In this document: positions 48,826 through 56,964 of the stretch, in pieces
Numbering within the stretch: position 1 is the first letter of the stretch
Layout of the letters: each line of letters opens with the position of its first letter
Assembly: GCF_025972045.1 (NCBI RefSeq)
Contig: NZ_JAPDHX010000005.1
Location: 1 to 64,000 of the forward strand
Source: Micropruina sonneratiae
Lineage (GTDB): Bacteria; Actinomycetota; Actinomycetes; Propionibacteriales; Propionibacteriaceae
Direction: 5' to 3'
DNA length: 64,000 nucleotides
The notes under the pieces: generated by a model
Databases searched by the model: none
Seen by the model: the letters and a program-made list of their open reading frames with translations, nothing else
Told to the model about the DNA's origin: nothing
Made by a program: the position numbers and the translations under genes

Positions 48826-50133
48826 TCAGCCGCGGCCCAGAGTACCGTTGGCCACCATCGCGTCCTGCAGCCGGCGCATGGCCACGATCGGACGTGACTC
48901 GTCCAGCTCGATGTCGGCGTAGCTGACGGTGTCGCCGGCGGCGACGTCCCGCACCAGGGTGCAACCGGCGATCAGGCCGATCGGCACCGCGCTCTTCGCG
49001 GCGGCGTCCGAGGCGGCGATGGTGAAGCCGTGCACGTGGTGGCCACCGATGCCCTCAAGCTTCGTGCCTGCGGTGAGGTCGGACTTGGCGACCGCGGTGA
49101 CCTCCGACGTCCAGCCGATCGGGTGGAAGGTCGAGCGGCCGTCGATGATGGCCTCGCCGATCGACAGGTTCGCCTCGATCGAGGCCAGGTGGTAGGGCCG
49201 GTACAGGGCGTAGTACGGACCCTTGCCGAGCTTGAGGTAGTCGAGTTCGTGGGTGACGACGTCGTTGACCGACTTGGCGATGACGAAGACGCCGGGGGCC
49301 ACGTTGCCCGTCACGTATTCGACGACCGGCCCGTTGCGCTCGATGATGCCCCCTGCCGTGGTCGGCACGAGTTTCGTCGCCAGTTCGTCGACCGAGCACG
49401 CGACGCCGTGCATGCCGGGCACGTCCACCGGATATCCGGTGGCGTTGGACAGCGCGCACATCTCCAGCTGGGTCTTGCTGCCGTCGGTGAACGAGCACAG
49501 CATCTTGGGGTTCATCCCCTTCGCCCTGGCCTCGTCGGCGACGTCGGTGGGGGTGTCGGTGGGCCGCATCGGGTTGTTCTTGCCCTTGCCGGCCACGACC
49601 ACCTCGAGCCCGATGTCGTGGGCGTACTCGACCAGCTTGAGGCACTCCGGCGGCTCGTCGCCGCGGCAGACCGCGTAGATCGGGCCGCCTGGCTTGTTGC
49701 CCATGCCGGCCAGCAGCAGCCCGACGGTGATGTCGGCCTCGACGGTCATCAGCAGGGTGTGCTTGCCGGCCAGCAGCCCGGCGTAGGCGATCTCGGCCGC
49801 GACGTCCGGGACGCCGGATACCTCGACGATGACGTCGATCGGCAGCCGGGTGAGCAGCATCCCGTCGCTGAGCGCCACCGACTCACCGGCCTCGATGGCC
49901 GCCGCGGCGTCCGTCGCGTCGTCGGTGCTGGTGACGGTCTCACAACCGGCACCGGCCAGTGCCCGCTCGGCCCGGCTGACGTCGATGTCGGCGACGGCCG
50001 ACATGGCCAGGCCCGGCACCCGGTTGATCTGGGCGACCAGGCCGGAACCCATCTGCCCGGCGCCGACGACGCCCACCCGGACGGGCCGTCCGGTGGCCTG
50101 CTCGCGCTCGAGCAACCGCTGGCTGTAACTCAT
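48826..50133 (-). CDS. Rossmann-SAF oxidoreductase (homoserine-dehydrogenase-like / DXR-like family)
   Basis: The 435-residue protein has an N-terminal NAD(P) fold with GVVGAGQMGSG (Gly24-Gly31), a central catalytic region (VAGKGKNNPM, PGMHGVACSVDELATKLVP) and a C-terminal SAF domain (IGLIAGCTLVRDVAAGDTVSYADIEL). These proteins are often labelled homoserine dehydrogenase-like (COG4091). As I recall, the group includes the DXP-reductoisomerase-like enzyme DRL of Brucella. Here it is inside a polyol PTS operon that lacks a sorbitol-6-phosphate dehydrogenase, so it may act on the phosphorylated polyol. Start overlaps the gutM stop by four bases. Confidence 0.8.
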   Translation of the reverse strand: MSYSQRLLEREQATGRPVRVGVVGAGQMGSGLVAQINRVPGLAMSAVADIDVSRAERALAGAGCETVTSTDDATDAAAAIEAGESVALSDGMLLTRLPIDVIVEVSGVPDVAAEIAYAGLLAGKHTLLMTVEADITVGLLLAGMGNKPGGPIYAVCRGDEPPECLKLVEYAHDIGLEVVVAGKGKNNPMRPTDTPTDVADEARAKGMNPKMLCSFTDGSKTQLEMCALSNATGYPVDVPGMHGVACSVDELATKLVPTTAGGIIERNGPVVEYVTGNVAPGVFVIAKSVNDVVTHELDYLKLGKGPYYALYRPYHLASIEANLSIGEAIIDGRSTFHPIGWTSEVTAVAKSDLTAGTKLEGIGGHHVHGFTIAASDAAAKSAVPIGLIAGCTLVRDVAAGDTVSYADIELDESRPIVAMRRLQDAMVANGTLGRG

Positions 50134-50570
50134 GCTTGCACCTTCCTCGTGGCGCCGGACGCGACCTTGCGTGGGGCGTTGATCCTCTTCTCGCCGACCC
50201 GTGCACGGGTGGCCTTCAACTGGCTCAGCGCCATGTCGATCGCCTTGCCGGTCTGCTTGTCGCCGGCCCGCTGTTTCAGGGTCGCGACCGGTCCGGTCAG
50301 CTCGGGGGCATCCTTGGCGGTGGCGAAAATGGTCGATCCGCGCAGCTTGCTGGCGGCCACCACCTCGTCGGCGGCGTCCTCGATGACGAGCATGACGATG
50401 GTGCCCTTCAGCTTGCCCAGCCCGCGCCCGGTGACGAGCAGCCGCCCCTGGCCGTGGTGCGTGCGCACCATCGCATTGACCGAGCGGGCGTAGCGGCCCT
50501 GCTGCCACAGGCCGAGCATCAGCGAGACGACCAGGGCGCCACCCAGGATGGCTGCGAACTCCCAGCCCAT
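50130..50570 (-). CDS. srlM: GutM/SrlM-like glucitol operon protein
   Basis: The 146-residue protein starts with one membrane helix (EFAAILGGALVVSLMLGLW) and then WQQGRYARSVNAMVRTHHGQGRLLVTGRG. This is the pattern of the glucitol operon activator GutM family, a regulatory membrane protein of srl operons. It lies between the EIIA gene (three bases upstream) and the oxidoreductase (four-base overlap). Its exact function is poorly known even in E. coli. Confidence 0.82.
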   Translation of the reverse strand: MGWEFAAILGGALVVSLMLGLWQQGRYARSVNAMVRTHHGQGRLLVTGRGLGKLKGTIVMLVIEDAADEVVAASKLRGSTIFATAKDAPELTGPVATLKQRAGDKQTGKAIDMALSQLKATRARVGEKRINAPRKVASGATRKVQA

Positions 50571-50573
50571 CGT

Positions 50574-50945
50574 TCACTCCCCCTTGAAGGTGATCGCCGA
50601 CCCCGCGGTGGGGTGCGGGAAGCCGGAGCCGGTCGCCTTGATCGCGCCCGGCAGCAGCGGCTGGTCGGGGCTGTTGACGTAGATCACGGCGTGCCCGAGG
50701 TCGGTCAGGTTGAGGTTGGCCCGCTCGCCGACCTCGTCCAGCCGCAGTTCGATGTCGCCCATCAGCAGCAGGTCGCCGACCCTGATCTGCCGGGCGGGCG
50801 CCTGCCTTGTCCCGTGCACGATGCTGACCTCGGCCAGCGCGTCCGGCACCGGGTCGCCGAACAGGATGTAGCAGCCGCCGTCGAAGAGTTCGGTGGTGAA
50901 CTCGCCGACCCGGTCGATGGTCGCCGTCCACAGTTCGCTTGCCAT
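50574..50945 (-). CDS. srlB: PTS glucitol/sorbitol-type EIIA component
   Basis: The 123-residue protein has the length of E. coli SrlB. It has the EIIA pattern TATIDRVGEF, the histidine in VSIVHGT that aligns with the phosphorylated His, and LTDLGHAVIYVN (GH pair) near the end. It takes phosphate from HPr and passes it to the EIIB part of SrlE. The ATG at 50945 follows AAAGGA seven bases upstream, so the longer frame to 50990 is rejected. Confidence 0.88.
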   Translation of the reverse strand: MASELWTATIDRVGEFTTELFDGGCYILFGDPVPDALAEVSIVHGTRQAPARQIRVGDLLLMGDIELRLDEVGERANLNLTDLGHAVIYVNSPDQPLLPGAIKATGSGFPHPTAGSAITFKGE

Positions 50946-50981
50946 GGGTAGTCCTTTGTTTGGGGGTCGTGCCCGCCACCC

Positions 50982-51036
50982 CTCGCCCAACTATTTCGCG
51001 CTCGCGAGGTGAGCGAGCGGCAAATGATCGGGCGAG
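50982..51036. repeat. Imperfect palindrome between srlE and srlB, related to the element at 8253
   Basis: CTCGCCCAACTATTTCGC (50982-50999) pairs imperfectly with the right half ending at 51036. The CTCGCCCAACTA core equals that of the perfect repeat at 8253-8315. In this position it could modulate expression between EIIBC and EIIA within the operon. Confidence 0.65.
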
Positions 51037-51095
51037 CGGTAGCCGGGTTGGCGGGGGGTGGTCCCGGTGGTGCGGGGCCACCCCCAGCCGCTGGG

Positions 51096-52106
51096 TCAGA
51101 TCGCGAACGACGCCAGGTAGGCGAGGAGGACCGCGATCGGGGAGGTGATCAGGCGGCTGAACAGCACCGCCGGGACGCCGACCGAGACCGTCTCGGGCTC
51201 GGCCTCGCCCAGCGACAGGCCGACCGGGACGAAGTCACAGCCCACCTGGCCGTTGATGGCGAACAGGGTCGGCAGCGCGTACTGCACCGGCAGGGCGCCG
51301 GCACCGATCTGCTGGCCCATCAGGACGCCGACCACCTGCGCGATCGCGGCGCCCGGGCCCAGGATGGGCGACAGCACTGGGATGGCGGTGATCACACCGA
51401 GCAGGATCAGCCCGAACGGGTTGCTGACCAGTGGCGTGACGCCGTTGGCGATCCACTCGCTGATCTTGGTGTAGGTGACGATGCCGATCAGCAGCGACAC
51501 GTAGGCCATGAACGGGATGATCGTGTTCAGTACCAGCTTCATCGCCTGTCGGCCGGAGCTGAGCAGGGTGTTGATGAAGTAGCCGATCGCCTCGCCGAAG
51601 CTCACCACGAGCTTGGTGAAGCCGCCGGCGTCCTTGGCCGCCTCCTTGGCCTGGGCCTTCTGCGCCTCGTACTTGGCGCGGTCGGCGTCCGCGGCGTCCA
51701 CCTGCGACGACAGCGGCTGGGCCTGGGTCACGACCTCGCCCGCCACCGACACCTCGTTCGGCGTCACCGCCGAGACGAAGATGTCCTCGGTGATGAACTG
51801 CGCCAGCGGGCCACCGGGCTCGCCCGGGTAGACGTCCACGGTGGGGATCCGCTTGCGCGGGTAGACACCGATCCGGGCGGTGCCGCCGCAGTTGATCACC
51901 GCGCACATCACCTTGTCGTCGGCGATGTGGTTGGTGAAGCCGTCCACGGCCTCGGCGCCGGACAGTTCGGCGATCTTGGCGGCTACCGGGTGGATGCCAC
52001 CGCTGGTCACCGACAGCACGATGTTCTTCTCGTCGGTCGGGGTGAGGGTCAGGCCTTCGCCCCAGCCGCCGCGTCCCTTGCGGATCGAAACGGACTGATA
52101 GGTCAT
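51096..52106 (-). CDS. srlE: PTS glucitol/sorbitol-type EIIBC component
   Basis: The 336-residue protein has an N-terminal EIIB domain with the phospho-cysteine in VINCGGTARIGVYP. A linker and a membrane half with about five helices follow (for example NTIIPFMAYVSLLIGIVTYT and LVSNPFGLILLGVITAIPVL). With SrlA it forms the transport channel and phosphorylates the incoming polyol. Its start overlaps the srlA stop by four bases. Confidence 0.9.
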   Translation of the reverse strand: MTYQSVSIRKGRGGWGEGLTLTPTDEKNIVLSVTSGGIHPVAAKIAELSGAEAVDGFTNHIADDKVMCAVINCGGTARIGVYPRKRIPTVDVYPGEPGGPLAQFITEDIFVSAVTPNEVSVAGEVVTQAQPLSSQVDAADADRAKYEAQKAQAKEAAKDAGGFTKLVVSFGEAIGYFINTLLSSGRQAMKLVLNTIIPFMAYVSLLIGIVTYTKISEWIANGVTPLVSNPFGLILLGVITAIPVLSPILGPGAAIAQVVGVLMGQQIGAGALPVQYALPTLFAINGQVGCDFVPVGLSLGEAEPETVSVGVPAVLFSRLITSPIAVLLAYLASFAI

Positions 52107-52690
52107 GACTTGGCCCCCTGGATCTGGCCGGCGGCGTAGGCCGCGTCGAACTCGTCGAAGCGCTCCTGGTGACCGCCGCGCTTGATCAGCAGCTTGGTGA
52201 TGAACTCGGTGACCACGCCGCGGATCAGGATGACCACGATGCCGACGATGAAGTACAGCGCCGCCAGCCGGGCGTAGGCGCCCGGGTTGATCGCCAGCAC
52301 ACCGGCAGAGACGCCGGTCCAGACGAAGATCTCACCCGCGTTGGCGTGCGGGAAGAACGCGGTCACGGGGTGCACGAATGAGACCGCCGAGTCGTAGAAC
52401 GCGGGCTTCTGCTTCTCGGGCAGGAACCTGCCGAACGAGTAGCACATCGGGTTGGTTAGCATGATCACGGCGATGATCGGCATGATCGTGTACCGGGTGA
52501 TCTGGTACTTGCCGGCCCACTGCACGGCGCGGGTGACCCGCTCCTCGCCGATCCATGTGGTGATCGCATACATTGCGGTCAGCAGCACGATGAGCAGCGG
52601 CAGAATGCCGGTGACCAGGCCGGTGAAGCTCTCCGCAGCCGCCTTGAACAGGCCGATGAAGCGTTCGGCGAACCAGGTGATGACGTCCAT
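52103..52690 (-). CDS. srlA: PTS glucitol/sorbitol-type EIIC component
   Basis: The 195-residue membrane protein has the SrlA pattern FTGLVTGILPLLIVLLTAMYAI, MPIIAVIMLTNPMCYSFGRFLPEKQKPAFYDS and a C-terminal helix. It is the first PTS gene and has a very strong AAAGGAGGGGG site. The E2 terminator lies only about 40 bases upstream, which leaves little room for a separate promoter. Confidence 0.92.
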   Translation of the reverse strand: MDVITWFAERFIGLFKAAAESFTGLVTGILPLLIVLLTAMYAITTWIGEERVTRAVQWAGKYQITRYTIMPIIAVIMLTNPMCYSFGRFLPEKQKPAFYDSAVSFVHPVTAFFPHANAGEIFVWTGVSAGVLAINPGAYARLAALYFIVGIVVILIRGVVTEFITKLLIKRGGHQERFDEFDAAYAAGQIQGAKS

Positions 52691-52730
52691 GTGATCCCCC
52701 TCCTTTCACGTGTTTCGTTGATTGATTTGC

Positions 52731-52754
52731 GGCCCGGAGTCCGTTCTCCGGGCC
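52731..52754 (-). terminator. Short hairpin between the E2 gene and srlA
   Basis: GGCCCGGAG (52731-52739) and CTCCGGGCC (52746-52754) are perfect nine-base arms. It could partly terminate the E1/E2 transcript or act as a processing site before srlA. Confidence 0.6.
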
Positions 52755-52774
52755 GTCCCCTTCCCGCCCCGGCC

Positions 52775-54088
52775 TCAGCCGAGCAGCAAGAAGGGGTCGT
52801 TCAGAATCTCCTGCATGGTGGCGAACGCCCGGGCGGCGTCCGCCCCGTCGGCCACCCGGTGGTCGACGGTCAGGCCCGCCTCACACACCGTCTTGGCCCT
52901 GATGGACCCGTCGGCGTCGAAAGCGGGTTGCACCTCGACGGTGCCCAGCGACAACGCCGTCGCTTGCGGCGGGGTAAGCAGCGCGTTGAACCGCTGCACC
53001 CCGAACGAGCCGAGATTGGACACCGTTCCGGTCCCGCCGCCCATCGTGCTCGGATCGGCCCTGCCAGCCTTGACGGCGGCAGCGAGTTCCTTGATCGCGG
53101 CGTTGAGCGCCTGGATCCCCAGGTCCTGGGGGTCACGCAGCACCGGCGCCAGCAGCCCGGTGGGGGTGTCGATCGCCAGCGCCACCCCGACGTGCGGATT
53201 GGCGCGGACGCCGTCGCCGGCCCAGCTGCCGTTGAGCGAGGGGTACTCGCGCAGCATCAGGGCGTAGCCGCGCAGCAGGATGGTGTTCCAGCTGACGCCT
53301 GCCAGGGAGGCCTTGCGGGCCACCGCCAGACGGCTCAGGTCGAGTGAGCGCCACACGGTGAACTGCGGGATCAGCGCGGTCGACTCCAGCACCTTGGCGG
53401 TGGCGACCCGCAGCCGGCGCGACTTGGCGTCGCCGAGCAGGTCCCCACCGGCCCGGCCGGTCGCCCCCTCGCCGGTCGGGGCGGCCGCGACCCGGGCCAC
53501 CGGCGTCGGCGGCTTGCTGTCCGGCGACGGCGCGGAGGGCGGGCTGGCCGGCTGGGCCGGCTGCCGGTCGCGGGCCTCGATCGCGGCCCGGACGTCCCTG
53601 GCCCGGATGGTTCGGTTCGGCCCGGCGGGCTCGACGCCGGAGAGTTGCAGCCCGGCCTGGGCGGCCAGCTTGCGGGCGAGCGGGACGGCGCGGGTGCGGC
53701 CACGGTCGGCCTCGTCACCGGCCGGCTCGTCCTCGCCCTCCGGCGCCGCGATCGCGTCGTCGGCAACGGCGTCCGACGGCACCGCCGAGTCGGCCTCGCC
53801 GGCCCTTGCGGTGGGGGCAGCGAAGAGGTCGCCGAGCAGGTCGTCCTTCTCGGTCTCGATCCAGGCGATCGGCTCGCCGACCGGCACCTCGGCGCCCGGC
53901 TGGGCGAGGATCTCCACCAGCGTGCCGTCGCAGGTGGACTCGACTTCCATGTCGACCTTGTCGGTGGTCACCACCACCACGGCATCACCGTCGGTGACGG
54001 CTCCGCCGACGTCGACCAGCCACTCCTCGACGGTGCCGAACTCCATCGTCATCGACATCTTCGGCATGTTCAACGGGACGCGGGGCAC
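52775..54088 (-). CDS. Dihydrolipoamide acyltransferase (E2) of a 2-oxo acid dehydrogenase-type complex
   Basis: The 437-residue protein has one N-terminal lipoyl domain (lipoyl Lys44 in TTDKVDMEV), an Ala/Pro linker and an E3/E1-binding domain (LARKLAAQAGLQLSGVEPAG). A C-terminal catalytic domain has DHRVADGADAARAF (HxxxDG active site). Single-lipoyl E2 proteins serve PDH, acetoin or branched-chain complexes; the substrate is not fixed by sequence. Starts with GTG and follows E1beta by three bases. No E3 gene is adjacent. Confidence 0.92.
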   Translation of the reverse strand: MPRVPLNMPKMSMTMEFGTVEEWLVDVGGAVTDGDAVVVVTTDKVDMEVESTCDGTLVEILAQPGAEVPVGEPIAWIETEKDDLLGDLFAAPTARAGEADSAVPSDAVADDAIAAPEGEDEPAGDEADRGRTRAVPLARKLAAQAGLQLSGVEPAGPNRTIRARDVRAAIEARDRQPAQPASPPSAPSPDSKPPTPVARVAAAPTGEGATGRAGGDLLGDAKSRRLRVATAKVLESTALIPQFTVWRSLDLSRLAVARKASLAGVSWNTILLRGYALMLREYPSLNGSWAGDGVRANPHVGVALAIDTPTGLLAPVLRDPQDLGIQALNAAIKELAAAVKAGRADPSTMGGGTGTVSNLGSFGVQRFNALLTPPQATALSLGTVEVQPAFDADGSIRAKTVCEAGLTVDHRVADGADAARAFATMQEILNDPFLLLG

Positions 54089-54091
54089 GGG

Positions 54092-55084
54092 TCACCACTC
54101 CCCGACCAGGGCGGACGCCGCGGCGACGATGTCCTCGACCTGCGGCACGCTGGCCCGTTCGAGCTTGGGGCTGTACGGAATGGGGGTGTCCAGGCCGCAC
54201 AGCCGCTTGATCGGCGCCTGCAGGTCGCCGAAGGCGGGCGACTCGGCGATGGACGCCGACACCTCGGCCATGAACCCGCCGAACTTCGCCGACTCCTGCA
54301 CCAGCAGCACCCGGCCGGTGCGCGACACCGAGTCGAGGATCAGCGGCAGGTCGAGCGGCTTGATGGTGCGCGGGTCGATCACCTCGGCCGAGATGCCCGA
54401 CTGGGCCAACTGCTCGGCGGCCTGCACCGAGCGCTGCACCTCGATCGAGGTGGCGACGATCGTGAGATCGGTCCCCTCGCGTTCGATCCGGCCCTCGCCG
54501 AGGTGGGCCCGGGGGAACTCGGCGGGCACCTCGAACGACTGCTTGTAGAGCAGCTTGTGCTCCAGCACCAGCACCGGGTTCGGATCCTCCAGCGCGGCGA
54601 GCAGCAGCGACCCGGCATCGGTGGCGTTGGAGGGCATCACGACCTTCAGGCCCGGAATGTGCGCGAACCAGGCCTCGAGCGACTGGCTGTGCTGGGCCGC
54701 CGCTCCGGTTCCGGAGCCGCCCGGCGTCCTGATCACCAGGGGGACGTCGGCCTGCCCCCCGACCATGAAGTGCAGCTTGGCGGCCTGGTTGACCACCTGG
54801 TCCATCGCCTGGCAGAGGAAGTCGGAGAACTGGATCTCGACGATCGGCCTCATCCCGGTCAGGGCGGCGCCGACGCCCATGCCGACGATGCCCAACTCCG
54901 AGATCGTGGTGTCGCGGACGCGGTCGGTGCCGAACCGCTCGTACAGGTCGTTGGTGACACCGAAGGCGCCGCCGTACACGCCGACGTCCTCACCCATCAG
55001 GAAGACCCGATCGTCGTTGGTCATCGCGGTGGCCATCGCCTCGCGGACGGCCTCGGCGTAGGTCATGGTGCGCAGGTCGCTCAC
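54092..55084 (-). CDS. Thiamine-dependent dehydrogenase E1 component, beta subunit
   Basis: The 330-residue protein contains [51 protein letters not shown] (PDH/acetoin-type) and [15 protein letters not shown]. With E1alpha it decarboxylates a 2-oxo acid or cleaves acetoin. The GTG at 55084 overlaps the E1alpha stop by four bases. Confidence 0.93.
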   Translation of the reverse strand: MSDLRTMTYAEAVREAMATAMTNDDRVFLMGEDVGVYGGAFGVTNDLYERFGTDRVRDTTISELGIVGMGVGAALTGMRPIVEIQFSDFLCQAMDQVVNQAAKLHFMVGGQADVPLVIRTPGGSGTGAAAQHSQSLEAWFAHIPGLKVVMPSNATDAGSLLLAALEDPNPVLVLEHKLLYKQSFEVPAEFPRAHLGEGRIEREGTDLTIVATSIEVQRSVQAAEQLAQSGISAEVIDPRTIKPLDLPLILDSVSRTGRVLLVQESAKFGGFMAEVSASIAESPAFGDLQAPIKRLCGLDTPIPYSPKLERASVPQVEDIVAAASALVGEW

Positions 55085-56079
55085 GCCCGGGCCCCCAGTT
55101 CACGGGCGTCCACCGGGGACGGCGCGTAGACGCCGGCCAGCATCGCCTCGACGGTGGGCTCGTCGCCCTGGGTGCCGAAGCGGACGGCGTCCCGGATCTC
55201 GGTGCGGACCTCGTCGGCCACGGCGTTCAGCTCCTCCTGGGTGGCGGTGTCCCGCTCGAGCAGTACCGCGGCGTAGGCGGCGATCGGGTCGTGGGCCCGC
55301 CATTGCGCGATCTCCTCGCGGGTGCGGTACAAGTTCTTGTCGGACTTGGAATGACCCCGCCAGCGGTAAGTGAGTGCCTCGATGAAGGTCGGTCCCCCGC
55401 CGGCACGGGCCCGCTCGACGGCGGTGTTGACCGACTCGAAGACCGCCTCGACGTCGTTGCCGTCGACGGTGAGGCCGGGAATGCCGTAGGCCGCGGCCTT
55501 CTCGCTCAGGTGCTCGACCTTGAAGGCCTTCTCGCTCGACATGGACATGCCGTACTTGTTGTTCTCGCAGATGAACACGACGGGTAGCTGCCACATGGAC
55601 GCCAGGGTCAGCGCCTCGTGCCAGGCGCCCTCGCCGACTGCGCCGTCACCGTGGAAGCACAGGCAGACCTGGTCGGTGCCCCGCAGCTGGTTGCTGAGCG
55701 CCGCACCGGCCGCGATCGGCGGGCCGCCGGCGACGATGCCGTTGGCACCCAGGTTGCCGGTGGCGACGTCCGCGATGTGCATCGAGCCGCCCCGTCCGCG
55801 GCAGTAGCCGTTGTCGCGGGCCAACAGTTCGGCCATCGAGCGGCCCAGGTCGGCGCCCTTGGCGATGCAGTGCCCGTGCCCGCGGTGGGTCGAGGTGATC
55901 TGGTCGCCCTCCTTCAGGGCGGCGCAGGCGCCGGTGGGGACCGCCTCCTGCCCGATCGAGAGGTGCATCGTGCCGTGCATCATGCCCCGGCCGTACAGGT
56001 CCTCGACCGCCTCCTCGAAGAGACGGATCCGCCACATGGTGCGGTACGCGTCGATCTCGTCCAGCTGCTCTGCTGCCAT
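55081..56079 (-). CDS. Thiamine-dependent dehydrogenase E1 component, alpha subunit
   Basis: The 332-residue protein has [22 protein letters not shown], the TDP-binding [31 protein letters not shown] (GDG-x26-NN) and the phosphorylation-loop-like [10 protein letters not shown]. It may serve pyruvate or acetoin. The ATG at 56079 lacks a Shine-Dalgarno site but lies seven bases after a TACTGT -10 box. That indicates a leaderless mRNA and decides the start over the GTG at 56148. It heads the E1-E2-srl block. Confidence 0.9.
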   Translation of the reverse strand: MAAEQLDEIDAYRTMWRIRLFEEAVEDLYGRGMMHGTMHLSIGQEAVPTGACAALKEGDQITSTHRGHGHCIAKGADLGRSMAELLARDNGYCRGRGGSMHIADVATGNLGANGIVAGGPPIAAGAALSNQLRGTDQVCLCFHGDGAVGEGAWHEALTLASMWQLPVVFICENNKYGMSMSSEKAFKVEHLSEKAAAYGIPGLTVDGNDVEAVFESVNTAVERARAGGGPTFIEALTYRWRGHSKSDKNLYRTREEIAQWRAHDPIAAYAAVLLERDTATQEELNAVADEVRTEIRDAVRFGTQGDEPTVEAMLAGVYAPSPVDARELGARA

Positions 56080-56086
56080 GGCCGGA

Positions 56087-56143
56087 ACAGTAGAGAACCA
56101 ATCAGTGATTCTGCAAGTCTTTTCCAAACTTGAAAGTTCTTGC
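56087..56143 (-). promoter_or_regulatory. Promoter of the E1alpha gene with an overlapping imperfect palindrome
   Basis: On the minus strand TTGCAG (56111-56116) and TACTGT (56087-56092) are separated by 18 bases. The -10 ends seven bases before the ATG, so transcription should start at or next to it. GCAAG-x7 arms (56113-56125 and 56132-56143) form an imperfect inverted repeat over the -35, a possible repressor site. Confidence 0.72.
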
Positions 56144-56162
56144 ACCACCCAGGCGCAAACGA

Positions 56163-56192
56163 AACCGGCCGCCGCAGGAGCGACGGCCGGTT
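56163..56192 (-). terminator. Terminator after carD
   Basis: AACCGGCCG (56163-56171) and CGGCCGGTT (56184-56192) are perfect arms around twelve bases, starting just after the carD stop on the minus strand. Confidence 0.75.
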
Positions 56193-56205
56193 CAGTGAAT
56201 GGTTG

Positions 56206-56691
56206 TCAGGAGGCCAGTACCTCGTCCAGCAGCACCTCGGCACGATCCTCTTCGACCTTCTCGGCCAGAGCGAGCTCGGAGACCAGGATCTGCCGGGCCT
56301 TGGCGAGCATCCGCTTCTCGCCGGCCGACAGGCCACGCTCACGCTCACGACGCCACAGGTCGCGAACCACCTCGGCCACCTTCAGCACGTTGCCGGAGTG
56401 CAGCTTCTCGAGGTTCGCCTTGTAGCGGCGCGACCAGTTGGTCGGCTCTTCGGTGTGCGGCGCCCGGAGCACGTTGAACACCCGCTCGAGACCGTCGGCG
56501 TCCACGACGTTGCGGACTCCGATCTCGTCGAGGTTCTGTGCCGGGACCCGTACCACCAGATCGTTCTGGCCGACAATGCGCAGCACAAGATAGAGCTTGT
56601 CCTCGCCTTTGATCGTCCGGGTTTCAATGTCTTCGATGACGGCCGCCCCATGATTGGGGTAGACCACCGTCTCACCGACTTCAAAAGTCAT
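56206..56691 (-). CDS. carD: CarD-family RNA polymerase-binding transcription regulator
   Basis: The 161-residue protein has the N-terminal Tudor-like RNA-polymerase interaction domain ([21 protein letters not shown]) and the basic DNA-binding C-terminal domain ([32 protein letters not shown]). CarD stabilises open complexes at rRNA and other promoters. In most actinobacteria ispD and ispF follow directly; here a terminator and the E1/E2-srl block follow. A TACTAT -10 box lies at 56718-56723. Confidence 0.95.
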   Translation of the reverse strand: MTFEVGETVVYPNHGAAVIEDIETRTIKGEDKLYLVLRIVGQNDLVVRVPAQNLDEIGVRNVVDADGLERVFNVLRAPHTEEPTNWSRRYKANLEKLHSGNVLKVAEVVRDLWRRERERGLSAGEKRMLAKARQILVSELALAEKVEEDRAEVLLDEVLAS

Positions 56692-56717
56692 CTAGCAGAC
56701 CCCTTTCCCAGTCACCC

Positions 56718-56723
56718 ATAGTA
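56718..56723 (-). promoter_or_regulatory. Likely -10 element of the carD promoter
   Basis: TACTAT on the minus strand, 26 bases upstream of the carD ATG, leaves a short leader with a GAAAGGGG ribosome site. The -35 region is poor, which is common for actinobacterial promoters. Confidence 0.5.
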
Positions 56724-56918
56724 GCACGGAAAGGTCCCCTAATCGAAACGTTCGTCCTAGCCAGAGCCACTTTAGGGGGTTGACAAAGGCGTCGCCGGTA
56801 TGCCCGAGGCCGCCGGAAGCGCGCGTTCCAGATTCACCAATGCGGCTCTGACAACACCAAATGATCGTCGGTGCTGCCGTTGTTTTGCCGCCGGCGACGT
56901 TCACCGTGGGCGGACGCG

Positions 56919-56952
56919 ACCGAGCCCGCCGGCGTGGGCCGGCGGGCTCGGT
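56919..56952 (-). terminator. Terminator after fruA
   Basis: ACCGAGCCCGCCGGC (56919-56933) and GCCGGCGGGCTCGGT (56938-56952) are perfect 15-base arms around GTGG, 13 bases past the fruA stop. Confidence 0.9.
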
Positions 56953-56964
56953 GAACCGGTGGGA

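Noticed and set aside
48826-50133. Annotation as a true homoserine dehydrogenase
   Set aside because: The protein lacks the threonine-biosynthesis context and ends in a SAF domain, which ordinary homoserine dehydrogenases do not have. The polyol PTS context argues against this role.
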